From Hydrogenophilus thermoluteolus (GTDB lineage Bacteria > Pseudomonadota > Gammaproteobacteria > Burkholderiales > Rhodocyclaceae), in NCBI RefSeq assembly GCF_003574215.1, contig NZ_AP018558.1:716001-780000 (forward strand): DNA of 64,000 nt. Reading direction: 5' to 3'. A model generated the notes under the pieces. It saw only the letters and a list, made by a program, of their open reading frames with translations. It was not told the DNA's origin and did no database searches. This document shows positions 27,595 to 35,343 of this stretch, in pieces (positions within the stretch are counted from its first letter, which is position 1; every line of letters starts with the position of its first letter). The translations under genes were made by a program, and so were the position numbers.

Positions 27595-27685
27595 GGAGAG
27601 GTGGGTGAGTGGTTTAAACCGCACGCCTGGAGAGCGTGTTCAGGGTGATACCCTGACGCGGGTTCGAATCCCGCCCTCTCCGCCA
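27595..27685 (+). tRNA. tRNA-Ser (GGA)
   Basis: Acceptor GGAGAGG pairs with CCTCTCC; anticodon stem CACGC/GCGTG encloses loop CTGGAGA with anticodon GGA. A long variable arm (TTCAGGGTGATACCCTGA) confirms class II serine tRNA. GTTCGAATC T-loop and an encoded CCA are present. Confidence 0.97.
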
Positions 27686-27703
27686 GCGCGAACGAAAAAG
27701 GGG

Positions 27704-27732
27704 TTTACAACAGACGATCGCGCCAGTATAAT
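27704..27732 (+). promoter_or_regulatory. Promoter of the Ala-Glu-Asp-Glu-Asp tRNA operon
   Basis: TTTACA (27704-27709), 17-base spacer, exact TATAAT (27727-27732), 16 bases before tRNA-Ala. This is one of the best sigma-70 matches in the window. Confidence 0.82.
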
Positions 27733-27748
27733 TCGCTTTCTCTGCTGT

Positions 27749-27824
27749 GGGGGTATAGCTCAGTTGGTAGAGCACTTGCATGGCATGCAAGGGGTCAGCG
27801 GTTCGAATCCGCTTACCTCCACCA
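27749..27824 (+). tRNA. tRNA-Ala (GGC)
   Basis: 76 bases with encoded CCA. Anticodon loop ATGGCAT, anticodon GGC. The acceptor GGGGGTA/TACCTCC contains the G3-U70 pair that marks alanine tRNAs. Confidence 0.97.
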
Positions 27825-27841
27825 GAATGGTTTGAGGCAGC

Positions 27842-27917
27842 GTCCCTATCGTCTAGAGGCCTAGGACACCGCCCTTTCACGGCGGTAACGGGGGTTCGAA
27901 TCCCCCTAGGGACGCCA
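27842..27917 (+). tRNA. tRNA-Glu (TTC), copy 1
   Basis: Acceptor GTCCCTA/TAGGGAC, anticodon loop CTTTCAC (TTC), encoded CCA. It is identical to the copy at 28019-28094. Confidence 0.97.
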
Positions 27918-27929
27918 AAGGTTGAACGC

Positions 27930-28006
27930 GGAGCGGTAGTTCAGTCGGTTAGAATACCGGCCTGTCACGCCGGGGGTCGCGGGTTCGAGTCCCGTCCGCT
28001 CCGCCA
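27930..28006 (+). tRNA. tRNA-Asp (GTC), copy 1
   Basis: Acceptor GGAGCGG/CCGCTCC, anticodon GTC within CCTGTCACG, encoded CCA. It is identical to the copy at 28107-28183. Confidence 0.97.
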
Positions 28007-28018
28007 GTTTTGGGCAGC

Positions 28019-28094
28019 GTCCCTATCGTCTAGAGGCCTAGGACACCGCCCTTTCACGGCGGTAACGGGGGTTCGAATCCCCCTAGGGACGCCA
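28019..28094 (+). tRNA. tRNA-Glu (TTC), copy 2
   Basis: Same sequence as 27842-27917, including the encoded CCA. Confidence 0.97.
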
Positions 28095-28106
28095 AAGGTT
28101 AAACGC

Positions 28107-28183
28107 GGAGCGGTAGTTCAGTCGGTTAGAATACCGGCCTGTCACGCCGGGGGTCGCGGGTTCGAGTCCCGTCCGCTCCGCCA
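28107..28183 (+). tRNA. tRNA-Asp (GTC), copy 2
   Basis: Same sequence as 27930-28006. It is the last gene of the cluster; a terminator follows 21 bases later. Confidence 0.97.
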
Positions 28184-28204
28184 CCCACTCAGTGTCATGC
28201 AAAG

Positions 28205-28234
28205 AAAAAAGCCACCGGTCGGTGGCTTTTTTCT
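28205..28234 (+). terminator. Rho-independent terminator of the tRNA operon
   Basis: AAAAAAGCCACC / GGTGGCTTTTTT with a GGTC loop and continuing T-run (TTCTTTT). The A/T-flanked stem could also stop minus-strand transcripts from rho. The 162 bases between this and the rho stop codon hold no gene that I can support. Confidence 0.93.
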
Positions 28235-28396
28235 TTTGCGAAGCGTCGCATCGACGGTCACAGCCGATCGCCGCGTGCGAAAAAGGGGCCATTGCCGCTA
28301 CGCTTGCTGCATGAAGCAACGCCGCGGCTGCACTGGCCACGGCCTGCAAAAGCGCCGCGGCATACTATGGCTATGCCCGCTGAAGCGCTACGGCCG

Positions 28397-29656
28397 CTAC
28401 GCCCGCCGCATCGATTCGAAAAACTCGGCGTTGTTCTTCGTGGCTTTGATCTTGTCGAGCAAAAATTCGGTGGCCTCGAGATCGTCCATGCCGTACAGGA
28501 GTTTGCGCAGCACCCATATTTTCGGCAGGACCGAGGGGTCCAGAAGCAGCTCTTCGCGGCGGGTGCCTGAGCGGTTCACGTTGATCGCCGGATAGACCCG
28601 TTTTTCCGCCATGCGGCGATCCAGGTGCAGTTCCATGTTGCCGGTGCCTTTGAACTCTTCGTAGATCACGTCATCCATTCGGCTGCCGGTGTCGATCAGC
28701 GCCGTGGCGATGATCGTCAGACTTCCCCCTTCTTCGATATTGCGCGCGGCACCAAAGAAGCGTTTGGGCTTTTGCAGCGCGTTGGCGTCGACCCCACCCG
28801 TGAGCACTTTTCCGGACGCCGGCACGACCGTGTTATACGCCCGCGCCAAGCGCGTCAGCGAATCGAGCAGAATTACCACGTCCTTTTTGTGTTCGGTGAG
28901 GCGTTTTGCTTTTTCGATCACCATTTCGGCTACCTGCACGTGGCGCGTTGCGGGTTCGTCGAACGTCGATGCGATCACTTCTCCGCGCACGGAACGCTGC
29001 ATTTCGGTGACCTCTTCCGGGCGCTCGTCGATCAAAAGCACCATGAGCACCGCTTCGGGATGGTTCGACGCGATCGCGTGCGCGATGTGTTGCAGCATCA
29101 CGGTCTTGCCGCTTTTGGGGGGCGCAACGATGAGACCGCGCTGTCCTTTGCCGATGGGGGCAATGATGTCGATCACGCGGCCGGTGAGGTTCTCTTCGCC
29201 GCGGATATCGCGTTCCAGGCGAAAGGGTTCGTTGGGGTGCAGCGGCGTGAGGTTCTCGAAGAGGATCTTGCGCTTGCAGACTTCGGGCGGATCGCCGTTG
29301 ATGTGGTCGATCTTGGTTAGCGCAAAGTAGCGTTCGCTATCTTTAGGGGTGCGAATCTCCCCTTCGATCGTGTCGCCGGTATGGAGGTTATAGCGGCGGA
29401 TTTGCGAAGGGGAGACATAGATGTCGTCGGGGCTTGCGAGGTACGAAGTGTCCGGCGAGCGAAGAAAACCGAAACCATCCGGGAGAATCTCTAGGACGCC
29501 ACCACCGTAGATCGGTTCTCCCCGTTTGGCGCGTTGTTTGAGAATCGCAAACACCAATTCGTGCTTGCGCAAACGGTTCGCGTTTTCGATCCCGGTTTCG
29601 CTGGCCAAGGTCAACAGTTCACTGACGTGAAGCGTTTTGAGTTCGGAGAGATGCAT
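28397..29656 (-). CDS. rho: Transcription termination factor Rho
   Basis: Hexameric RNA helicase for factor-dependent termination. It has an N-terminal Rho domain (MHLSELKTLHVSELLTLASETGIENANRLRKHELVFAILK, key part LHVSELLTLA), a cold-shock RNA-binding domain (GGGVLEILPDGFGFLRSPD), Walker A in APPKSGKTVML and Walker B in VVILLDSLTRLARAYN. The 419 residues match. It lies downstream of trxA on the same strand, the classic trxA-rho order, with a 133-base leader that carries a small ACCCG/CGGGT stem (about 29697-29713) and could allow autoregulation. Confidence 0.98.
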   Translation of the reverse strand: MHLSELKTLHVSELLTLASETGIENANRLRKHELVFAILKQRAKRGEPIYGGGVLEILPDGFGFLRSPDTSYLASPDDIYVSPSQIRRYNLHTGDTIEGEIRTPKDSERYFALTKIDHINGDPPEVCKRKILFENLTPLHPNEPFRLERDIRGEENLTGRVIDIIAPIGKGQRGLIVAPPKSGKTVMLQHIAHAIASNHPEAVLMVLLIDERPEEVTEMQRSVRGEVIASTFDEPATRHVQVAEMVIEKAKRLTEHKKDVVILLDSLTRLARAYNTVVPASGKVLTGGVDANALQKPKRFFGAARNIEEGGSLTIIATALIDTGSRMDDVIYEEFKGTGNMELHLDRRMAEKRVYPAINVNRSGTRREELLLDPSVLPKIWVLRKLLYGMDDLEATEFLLDKIKATKNNAEFFESMRRA

Positions 29657-29789
29657 GATGGTTCGCTATCGGATACTCAAACTGAACAGTGAGGAACCCG
29701 AACACCACGGGTCCTGAACGATCAAAAAGTGAGCGGTTGGGGGAAAGCGAAGGCTGCCCGAACGAGGGTCGAGCAGCGCGTGTAAAATT

Positions 29790-30116
29790 TTAGAGGTGGC
29801 TATCGATGAACGCGGTCAGTTGCGACTTGGAAAGCGCGCCCACGCGGGTTGCTTCCACGTTGCCGTTTTTGAAGAGCATGAGCGTGGGGATACCGCGCAC
29901 GCCGAACTTACTGGGCGTTTCCGGATTGTCGTCGATGTTGAGCTTGCAGACTTTGAGTTTGCCTGCATACGCTTCAGCGATTTCGTCCAGGATCGGCGCG
30001 ATCATTTTACAGGGACCACACCATTCTGCCCAGAAATCGAGCAGCACCGGCATTTCGGATTTGACCACTTCCTGTTCGAACGTGGCGTCGCTCACGTGAT
30101 GGATGTGTTCGCTCAT
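29790..30116 (-). CDS. trxA: Thioredoxin 1
   Basis: Cytosolic disulfide reductase of 108 residues with the WCGPCK active site and the downstream cis-proline in RGIPTLMLFKNG. It is directly upstream of rho and divergent from the ferredoxin gene. The 161-base region between trxA and fdxA starts has no other gene. Confidence 0.98.
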   Translation of the reverse strand: MSEHIHHVSDATFEQEVVKSEMPVLLDFWAEWCGPCKMIAPILDEIAEAYAGKLKVCKLNIDDNPETPSKFGVRGIPTLMLFKNGNVEATRVGALSKSQLTAFIDSHL

Positions 30117-30277
30117 GAGACACTCGAATCCAATGGGGTTGAGGAGGAATAAAAAGACGTGCCCGAACGATACGTCAGCGTGCGCGCTTTGTCAATGGTT
30201 GTATGCCCTCAGAAGCATAGAACGAAGGGGTGGGATGTGGCATCATGTGCACACCGTGTTCAAACAAGGAGCGTGCC

Positions 30278-30601
30278 ATGACCTATGTCGTCACTGAAGC
30301 CTGCATCAAATGCAAATATACCGATTGCGTCGATGTCTGCCCGGTGGATTGTTTCCGTGAAGGGCCCAATTTTTTGGTGATCGACCCGGACGAGTGCATC
30401 GACTGTTCGTTGTGTGTCCCCGAGTGCCCGGTTGAGGCGATCTACGCCGAAGACGATGTGCCCGAGGATCAGCGCGAGTTCATTGCGCTCAATGCGGAAT
30501 TGGCCAAACAGTGGCCGCCGATCGTCGAGCGCCATGAGCCGCTTCCTGACGCCGACCAGTGGGCGGGTGTGAAGGAGAAAAAACATCTGTTGCAGCGATA
30601 A
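30278..30601 (+). CDS. fdxA: 7Fe ferredoxin FdxA ([3Fe-4S][4Fe-4S])
   Basis: Small electron carrier of 107 residues. The cysteine pattern CIKCKYTDCVDVCPVDCF and CIDCSLCVPECPVEAIY gives one 3Fe-4S and one 4Fe-4S cluster, and the ~45-residue C-terminal helix region is typical of the Azotobacter FdI type. ATG 30278 follows AAGGAG; an open frame from 30230 is not family-like. It is monocistronic or read into the CBS gene. Confidence 0.95.
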   Translation: MTYVVTEACIKCKYTDCVDVCPVDCFREGPNFLVIDPDECIDCSLCVPECPVEAIYAEDDVPEDQREFIALNAELAKQWPPIVERHEPLPDADQWAGVKEKKHLLQR

Positions 30602-30618
30602 TCGGTTTCGATTATAAT
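30590..30618 (+). promoter_or_regulatory. Predicted promoter of the CBS-fadD unit
   Basis: TTGCAG (30590-30595), 17-base spacer and an exact TATAAT (30613-30618). The expected start near 30625 is inside the operator dyad. The -35 overlaps the end of fdxA. Confidence 0.72.
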
Positions 30619-30620
30619 GA

Positions 30621-30640
30621 GTTCAAACGTTTGTTTGAAC
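30621..30640. promoter_or_regulatory. PsrA-type operator, perfect dyad
   Basis: GTTCAAAC-GTTT-GTTTGAAC, an 8-bp perfect inverted repeat around 4 bases. It covers the predicted transcription start and matches the (G/C)AAAC-N2-4-GTTT(G/C) consensus known for PsrA. The same pattern, imperfect, is at the promoter of the PsrA-like gene (9517-9536). Confidence 0.8.
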
Positions 30641-30661
30641 CTTCTTATTTAGGAGAAGGTG

Positions 30662-31111
30662 ATGAAAGTTCGCGAAATTTTGGCGGTCAAAGGCAACGCA
30701 TTGTTTACGGTCTCCCCGGCGGCGACGCTCAAAGAGGCGGTGGCAACCATGGTGCAAGAGGATATCGGCTCCTTGGTCGTTTTCGATGGGGGGCGCCTGG
30801 TCGGTTTATTGACCTTCCGGGAAGCGCTCAAAGCGATTGCCCAAGCCGGTGCGGCCTGGGAGCAGCGCCCCGTGCGGGAGACGATGCTTGCGGCGCCGAT
30901 GACCGTTTCGCCGGACACCGAAGTCGAGCCGTTGCGTGAACAGATGGTGCGCGTGCACCAGCGCTATTTCCCCGTGATGGATGGGGAGACGTTGCTGGGT
31001 GTGGTGTCGTTTCACGACGTCGCGAAAGCGGTTCTCGAAGAGCAAAGTTTCGAAAATCGAGCGCTCAAGGCGTTCATCAAAGGGATTCAAGACGAAGAAG
31101 CCTCCCGCTGA
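30662..31111 (+). CDS. Paired CBS-domain protein
   Basis: A 149-residue protein consisting of two CBS repeats: LFTVSPAATLKEAVATMVQEDIGSLVVFD (core: VATMVQEDIGSLVV) and PMTVSPDTEVEPLREQMVRVHQRYFPVMD (core: VHQRYFPVMD). Such stand-alone CBS pairs bind adenosyl ligands (AMP, ATP, SAM) and often regulate partner enzymes. ATG 30662 follows AGGAGAAGGTG. It shares a PsrA-type operator and probably a transcript with fadD 81 bases downstream, so an energy- or CoA-sensing role in fatty-acid use is a reasonable guess only. Confidence 0.85.
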   Translation: MKVREILAVKGNALFTVSPAATLKEAVATMVQEDIGSLVVFDGGRLVGLLTFREALKAIAQAGAAWEQRPVRETMLAAPMTVSPDTEVEPLREQMVRVHQRYFPVMDGETLLGVVSFHDVAKAVLEEQSFENRALKAFIKGIQDEEASR

Positions 31112-31192
31112 CGGGGACGTTGCTTGCGATACGGACGGCAGGGCGGCTTCGGTGTGCGTCTGAAACGAGTCGTTGTACCGGAGGAGAAACCC

Positions 31193-32884
31193 ATGGAGAA
31201 AATCTGGCTCAAAAGCTATCCGGAAGGCGTGCCTGCCGAAATCGGACCACTTCCTTATTCATCGCTGGGTGACCTGTTTGCGCAATCGGTAGCCCGCTAC
31301 GCCGATCGCCCTGCCGCGGCGTGTATGGGGCAGGTGCTGACCTATCGTGAGCTGGACGAGCAGTCGCGCGCTTTTGCCGCGTACCTGCAGCAAGTGATTC
31401 AATTGCCGAAAGGGGCGCGGGTCGCCCTCATGATGCCCAACGTCCTGCAATACATGGTTGCGCTCTTTGGCGTGCTGCGCGCGGGCTATGTGGTGGTGAA
31501 CGTCAACCCGCTCTATACCCCGCGGGAGCTCGAGCACCAGTTGAAAGACTCCGGCGCAGAGGCGATCGTCATCCTAGAGAACTTTGCCCATACCTTGGAA
31601 GCGGCAATTGCGCATGGTGTTCGAGTGCCCCACATCATCGTCACGTCGTTGGGGGATCTTTTCCCAGGGCTGAAAGGGGCGATCACCAACTTTGTCGTCC
31701 GGTATGTGAAAAAGATGGTCCCAGCTTGGCGCCTGCCTCAGGTAACCCGCTGGCAGGAAGCGCTGGCGGCGGGTGCCAAAACCACGTTGCAGCCGGTTGC
31801 GGTTGGCCCCGAGGACATTGCGTTTCTGCAATACACCGGTGGCACCACCGGGGTTGCGAAGGGGGCGGTGCTACTCCATCGCAATATCCTTTCGAACGTC
31901 GCGCAGGCCACCGCATGGATTCGCGAGGCGGTCAAGGAAGGGGAAGAGATCGTCATCACGGCGCTGCCGCTCTACCATATCTTTGCGCTGACCGCAAACT
32001 GCATGACCTTTACTGCGCTGGGTGGCCTCAATGTGCTGATTCCCAATCCTCGGGACATTCCGGGGTTCGTCAAAGAGCTCGGCAAGTGGCGCTTCACGGT
32101 AATGACCGGGGTCAATACGCTCTTCAACGCGCTCTTGAACCACCCCGAGTTTGCCAAACTCGATTTTTCGGCGTTCAAAGTCACACTGGGCGGGGGCATG
32201 GCGGTGCAAGAAGCCGTCGCGAAACGGTGGAAGCAGGTGACCGGCAAACCCCTTTTGGAGGCCTATGGTCTGACGGAAACTTCGCCGGCGGTGACGATCA
32301 ACCCGATGACGCTTCAAGAGTACAACCACTCGATTGGCCTGCCGCTGCCCTCGACTGAGATCTCCATCCGCTCGGATGCTGGAGCCGAATTGCCCGTTGG
32401 TGCCGAAGGGGAACTCTGTGTGCGTGGTCCGCAGGTGATGAAAGAATATTGGAACCGTCCAGACGAAACGGCGAAAGTGTTTACCGAAGATGGGTTCTTG
32501 CGGACGGGTGACGTGGCCAAAATCGATGAAAACGGCTTTGTCTATCTGGTCGACCGCAAAAAGGACATGATCCTGGTCTCCGGTTTCAACGTCTATCCCA
32601 ACGAGGTCGAGGACGTGATTGCGCTCCATCCGGGCGTGCTCGAAGTTGCGGTGATCGGGGTGCCGGACGAAAAGAGCGGTGAAGTGGTGAAGGCGTTCGT
32701 GGTGAAGAAAGACCCGGCGCTTACCGAAGAAGCGATCATCGCATGGTGCCGCGAGCGGCTCACGGGGTACAAAGTGCCGAAACGCGTCGAATTCCGCGAT
32801 GAGCTGCCGAAGACCAACGTCGGCAAAATTCTGCGCCGCGCGCTGCGGGAGAAACGGGCAGAAAAAGTCGCCAAGGGGCAATAA
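31193..32884 (+). CDS. fadD: Long-chain fatty acyl-CoA synthetase FadD
   Basis: ATP-dependent activation of long-chain fatty acids to acyl-CoA. The AMP-binding signature YTGGTTGVAKGAVLLHRN, the LLEAYGLTETSP block and the C-terminal VDRKKDMILVSGFNVYPNEVE (core: DMILVSGFNVYPNEVE) mark the FadD group. The lysine in TNVGKILRRALR near the C-terminus is the catalytic lysine. ATG 31193 has a GGAGGAG site and gives 563 residues. It sits behind the CBS gene and the PsrA-type operator, which agrees with control by acyl-CoA. Confidence 0.95.
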   Translation: MEKIWLKSYPEGVPAEIGPLPYSSLGDLFAQSVARYADRPAAACMGQVLTYRELDEQSRAFAAYLQQVIQLPKGARVALMMPNVLQYMVALFGVLRAGYVVVNVNPLYTPRELEHQLKDSGAEAIVILENFAHTLEAAIAHGVRVPHIIVTSLGDLFPGLKGAITNFVVRYVKKMVPAWRLPQVTRWQEALAAGAKTTLQPVAVGPEDIAFLQYTGGTTGVAKGAVLLHRNILSNVAQATAWIREAVKEGEEIVITALPLYHIFALTANCMTFTALGGLNVLIPNPRDIPGFVKELGKWRFTVMTGVNTLFNALLNHPEFAKLDFSAFKVTLGGGMAVQEAVAKRWKQVTGKPLLEAYGLTETSPAVTINPMTLQEYNHSIGLPLPSTEISIRSDAGAELPVGAEGELCVRGPQVMKEYWNRPDETAKVFTEDGFLRTGDVAKIDENGFVYLVDRKKDMILVSGFNVYPNEVEDVIALHPGVLEVAVIGVPDEKSGEVVKAFVVKKDPALTEEAIIAWCRERLTGYKVPKRVEFRDELPKTNVGKILRRALREKRAEKVAKGQ

Positions 32885-32927
32885 CGGGATGGGGGCTCGT
32901 CCCCAACTCAGCACGTGCGGTTCGGCC

Positions 32928-32986
32928 AAAGGGCGAAATGCGATACCAGTGGGGTTTTCCCTACTATCGCACTCGCCCTTTTTTTC
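32928..32986 (+). terminator. Rho-independent terminator after fadD
   Basis: Long two-part stem: AAAGGGCGA with TCGCCCTTT and, inside it, TGCGATA with TATCGCA, separated by a small AA/C internal loop; an inner AGTGGG/CCC-ACT pairing can extend it. It ends in a T-run. The rest of 32885-33040 is the leader of the next operon. Confidence 0.9.
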
Positions 32987-33001
32987 TTTATCCTTCGATT
33001 G

Positions 33002-33017
33002 CCCAACAGTTGTTGGG
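33002..33017. promoter_or_regulatory. Inverted repeat in the aapJ leader
   Basis: CCCAACA-GT-TGTTGGG, 23 bases before the ATG and just ahead of the GGAGG site. It may be an operator or a small mRNA hairpin near the ribosome-binding site. Confidence 0.45.
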
Positions 33018-33040
33018 ATGGAAACCTTGGAGGATAGGTG

Positions 33041-34066
33041 ATGAAGCAAAAAACCCTTTTGGCAGCGGTTGGCGCTGCATTGGCGGTTGCGGCGGTGGCA
33101 CCCGCACAAGCCGGCGAAACCATGGACGCGATCAAAGCGCGCGGCGAGATCCGTTGCGGCGTGAGCGACGGGCTCCCTGGCTTTTCGTACACCGATCAAA
33201 AAGGTGTGGTCCGTGGGATCGACGCCGACTTCTGCCGTGCGCTCGCAGCCGCGGTCTTCGGTGATGCGAACAAAGTGAAATTTACGCCGCTCACTGCCAA
33301 AGAGCGGTTCACAGCGCTGCAGTCCGGTGAAATCGATGTGCTCAGTCGCAATACCACCTGGACGATGTCGCGCGACACCGGCATGGGGATGGTCTTCCCG
33401 GCTGCGGTCGTTTACTACGATGGTCAAGGCTTCTTGGTGAACAAGAAGCTGGGCGTGAAGAGCGCGAAAGAGCTCGACGGCGCTACAGTCTGCATCCAGG
33501 CAGGGACGACCACCGAACTCAACCTGGCCGACTACTTCCGCACCCACAAGATGCAATATACGCCGATCACCTACGACAAATCGGACGAATCGGCGAAAGG
33601 GCTTGAAGCGGGCCGCTGCGACGTGCTGACCTCGGACCAGTCGCAGCTCTACGCGCAGCGGATCAAGATGGCGAATCCGGACCAATACGTCGTCCTGCCG
33701 GAAGTGATCTCGAAAGAGCCGTTGGGCCCCGTGGTGCGTCCGGGTGATCACGAATGGTTCAGCACCGTGCGCTGGACCCACTACGCGATGCTCATCGCCG
33801 AAGAGCTCGGCGTGACCTCGAAGAACGTCGATGAGATGAAGAAATCGAACAACCCTGAAATCCGCCGTCTCCTTGGCGTCGACGCCGATTTCGGCAAAGC
33901 GATCGGATTGCCGCAAGACTGGGCATACCAAGTGATCAAACAAGTGGGTAACTACGGCGAATCGTTCGAGCGTAACGTCGGCAAAGGAAGCCCGCTGAAG
34001 ATCGAGCGTGGCCTCAACGCGTTGTGGACGCAGGGTGGCCTGCAGTATGCGCCGCCGATTCGCTGA
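33041..34066 (+). CDS. Polar amino-acid ABC transporter, substrate-binding protein (AapJ-like)
   Basis: Periplasmic binding protein for general L-amino acids. The signal peptide is KQKTLLAAVGAALAVAAVAPAQAG. Mature blocks IRCGVSDGLPGFSYTDQKG, GIDADFCRALAAAVFG and RNTTWTMSRDT are typical of AapJ/BztA. ATG 33041 (GTG 33038 also open) gives 341 residues. First gene of an operon with two permeases and an ATPase. A hairpin follows it, presumably to keep the binding protein in excess. Confidence 0.94.
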   Translation: MKQKTLLAAVGAALAVAAVAPAQAGETMDAIKARGEIRCGVSDGLPGFSYTDQKGVVRGIDADFCRALAAAVFGDANKVKFTPLTAKERFTALQSGEIDVLSRNTTWTMSRDTGMGMVFPAAVVYYDGQGFLVNKKLGVKSAKELDGATVCIQAGTTTELNLADYFRTHKMQYTPITYDKSDESAKGLEAGRCDVLTSDQSQLYAQRIKMANPDQYVVLPEVISKEPLGPVVRPGDHEWFSTVRWTHYAMLIAEELGVTSKNVDEMKKSNNPEIRRLLGVDADFGKAIGLPQDWAYQVIKQVGNYGESFERNVGKGSPLKIERGLNALWTQGGLQYAPPIR

Positions 34067-34097
34067 TTGCGATCGTTTGACCCTCTTCTGAGTGCGG

Positions 34098-34123
34098 ACC
34101 CCCTGTCGGAATGGGCAGGGGGT
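34098..34123 (+). terminator. Partial terminator between aapJ and aapQ
   Basis: ACCCCCTG / CAGGGGGT with a 10-base loop, followed by TCCTTTTCG. Its place after the binding-protein gene suggests partial readthrough rather than full termination. Confidence 0.8.
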
Positions 34124-34146
34124 TCCTTTTCGTTCCAGCCGCGAGA

Positions 34147-35328
34147 ATGGCCATGAAACCTTCACGCAGTGCGTTTCTTTCCTGGATCTACGATCCCAAA
34201 ATCCGAGGAATCATCGCGCAGGTCGTCACCCTCATCGTTTTAGGGCTTTTGGTTGGTTGGCTTGCGCACAACGCGATCGTGAACCTCGCTGCGCGCGGGA
34301 TCGCATCGGGTTTCGATTTCCTGAACGACCCGGCCGGATTCGGCATTCTGCAAACCCTGATCCCGTACACGGAATCGGACACCTACGCGCGGGTTTTCGT
34401 CATCGGACTGTTGAACACCTTACTGGTTTCCGCGCTGGGGATCGTCGCCGCGACGATTCTGGGCTTCATCATGGGGGTGGCGCGCCTTTCGAAAAACGCG
34501 TTGGTTTCGGCGCTGGCAACCGTCTATATCGAAACCTTTCGCAACATCCCTCCGCTTTTGCAGATTTTCTTCTGGTATTTCGCAGTGTTGCAAGCGATGC
34601 CGTCTCCACGGCAGAGCTTGGGATGGTTCGATGCCGTTTTCCTCAATATTCGCGGTCTCTATCTGCCGCGCCCCATACCTACAGAAGCGGTCACCGCGTT
34701 TGTCGTTGCGGTGGTGCTGGCGTTCGTCCTCTGGTGGGTGATCGCACGCTGGGCCAAACGCCGTCAGGACGAGACGGGACAACCGTTCCCGGTTTTTTGG
34801 ACCGGACTGGGGTTGGTGGTGCTCCTGCCGTACCTGGCTAGCCTCATCTTCGGTTCGCCGTTTACCTGGGAAGTCCCGCGCCTGCGTGGCTTCAACTTCG
34901 TGGGCGGCTGGGTAATGATCCCTGAGCTCGTGGCGTTGTGGGTGGCGTTGTCGATCTATACCTCCGCATTCATCGCGGAGATCGTGCGCGCAGGGATCTT
35001 GGCGGTGCCGCACGGGCAAACGGAAGCGGCGATGGCGCTGGGGCTGACGTCGCAGCAGCGGTTGCGGTTGGTAATCCTGCCGCAAGCGATGCGGGTGATC
35101 ATTCCGCCGCTTACCAGCCAATACCTCAATTTGACGAAAAACTCGTCGCTGGCAGCAGCGATCGGCTACCCGGACATCGTCGGGCTATTTGCCGGTACGG
35201 TACTCAACCAGACCGGGCAGGCGATCGAAACCATCGCGATGGCGATGGCGGTCTATTTGACGATCAGCATCACGATTTCGCTGTTCATGAACTGGTACAA
35301 CAAGCGCATGGCGCTGGTGGAGCGATAA
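34147..35328 (+). CDS. Polar amino-acid ABC transporter, permease 1 (AapQ-like)
   Basis: HisM-type permease with about eight hydrophobic segments. The EAA loop (AEIVRAGILAVPHGQTEAAMALGLT, core EAAMALGL) that contacts the ATPase is near residue 290. AapQ-specific long form, 393 residues from ATG 34147 (or 34153). An open frame from 34111 starts inside the hairpin and is not used. Overlap-free, 15 bases to the next permease. Confidence 0.93.
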   Translation: MAMKPSRSAFLSWIYDPKIRGIIAQVVTLIVLGLLVGWLAHNAIVNLAARGIASGFDFLNDPAGFGILQTLIPYTESDTYARVFVIGLLNTLLVSALGIVAATILGFIMGVARLSKNALVSALATVYIETFRNIPPLLQIFFWYFAVLQAMPSPRQSLGWFDAVFLNIRGLYLPRPIPTEAVTAFVVAVVLAFVLWWVIARWAKRRQDETGQPFPVFWTGLGLVVLLPYLASLIFGSPFTWEVPRLRGFNFVGGWVMIPELVALWVALSIYTSAFIAEIVRAGILAVPHGQTEAAMALGLTSQQRLRLVILPQAMRVIIPPLTSQYLNLTKNSSLAAAIGYPDIVGLFAGTVLNQTGQAIETIAMAMAVYLTISITISLFMNWYNKRMALVER

Positions 35329-35343
35329 GGAGCGACTGGGCTT

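Larger units (their letters stand above)
27842..28183 (+). repeat. Tandem duplication of a Glu-Asp tRNA cassette
   Basis: A 177-base period: tRNA-Glu, short spacer, tRNA-Asp, short spacer, repeated once. The 12-base Glu-Asp spacers differ by a single base (AAAGGTTGAACGC versus AAAGGTTAAACGC), and the 17-base stretch before each Glu gene is also nearly the same. Confidence 0.93.

Noticed and set aside
28235..28396. Possible small RNA between the tRNA terminator and rho
   Set aside because: No promoter, no convincing hairpin with T-run and no recognisable family; it is only GC-rich spacer.
27482..28595. Open frames across the tRNA cluster
   Set aside because: They are made of tRNA sequences and their duplicates and cross a strong terminator.
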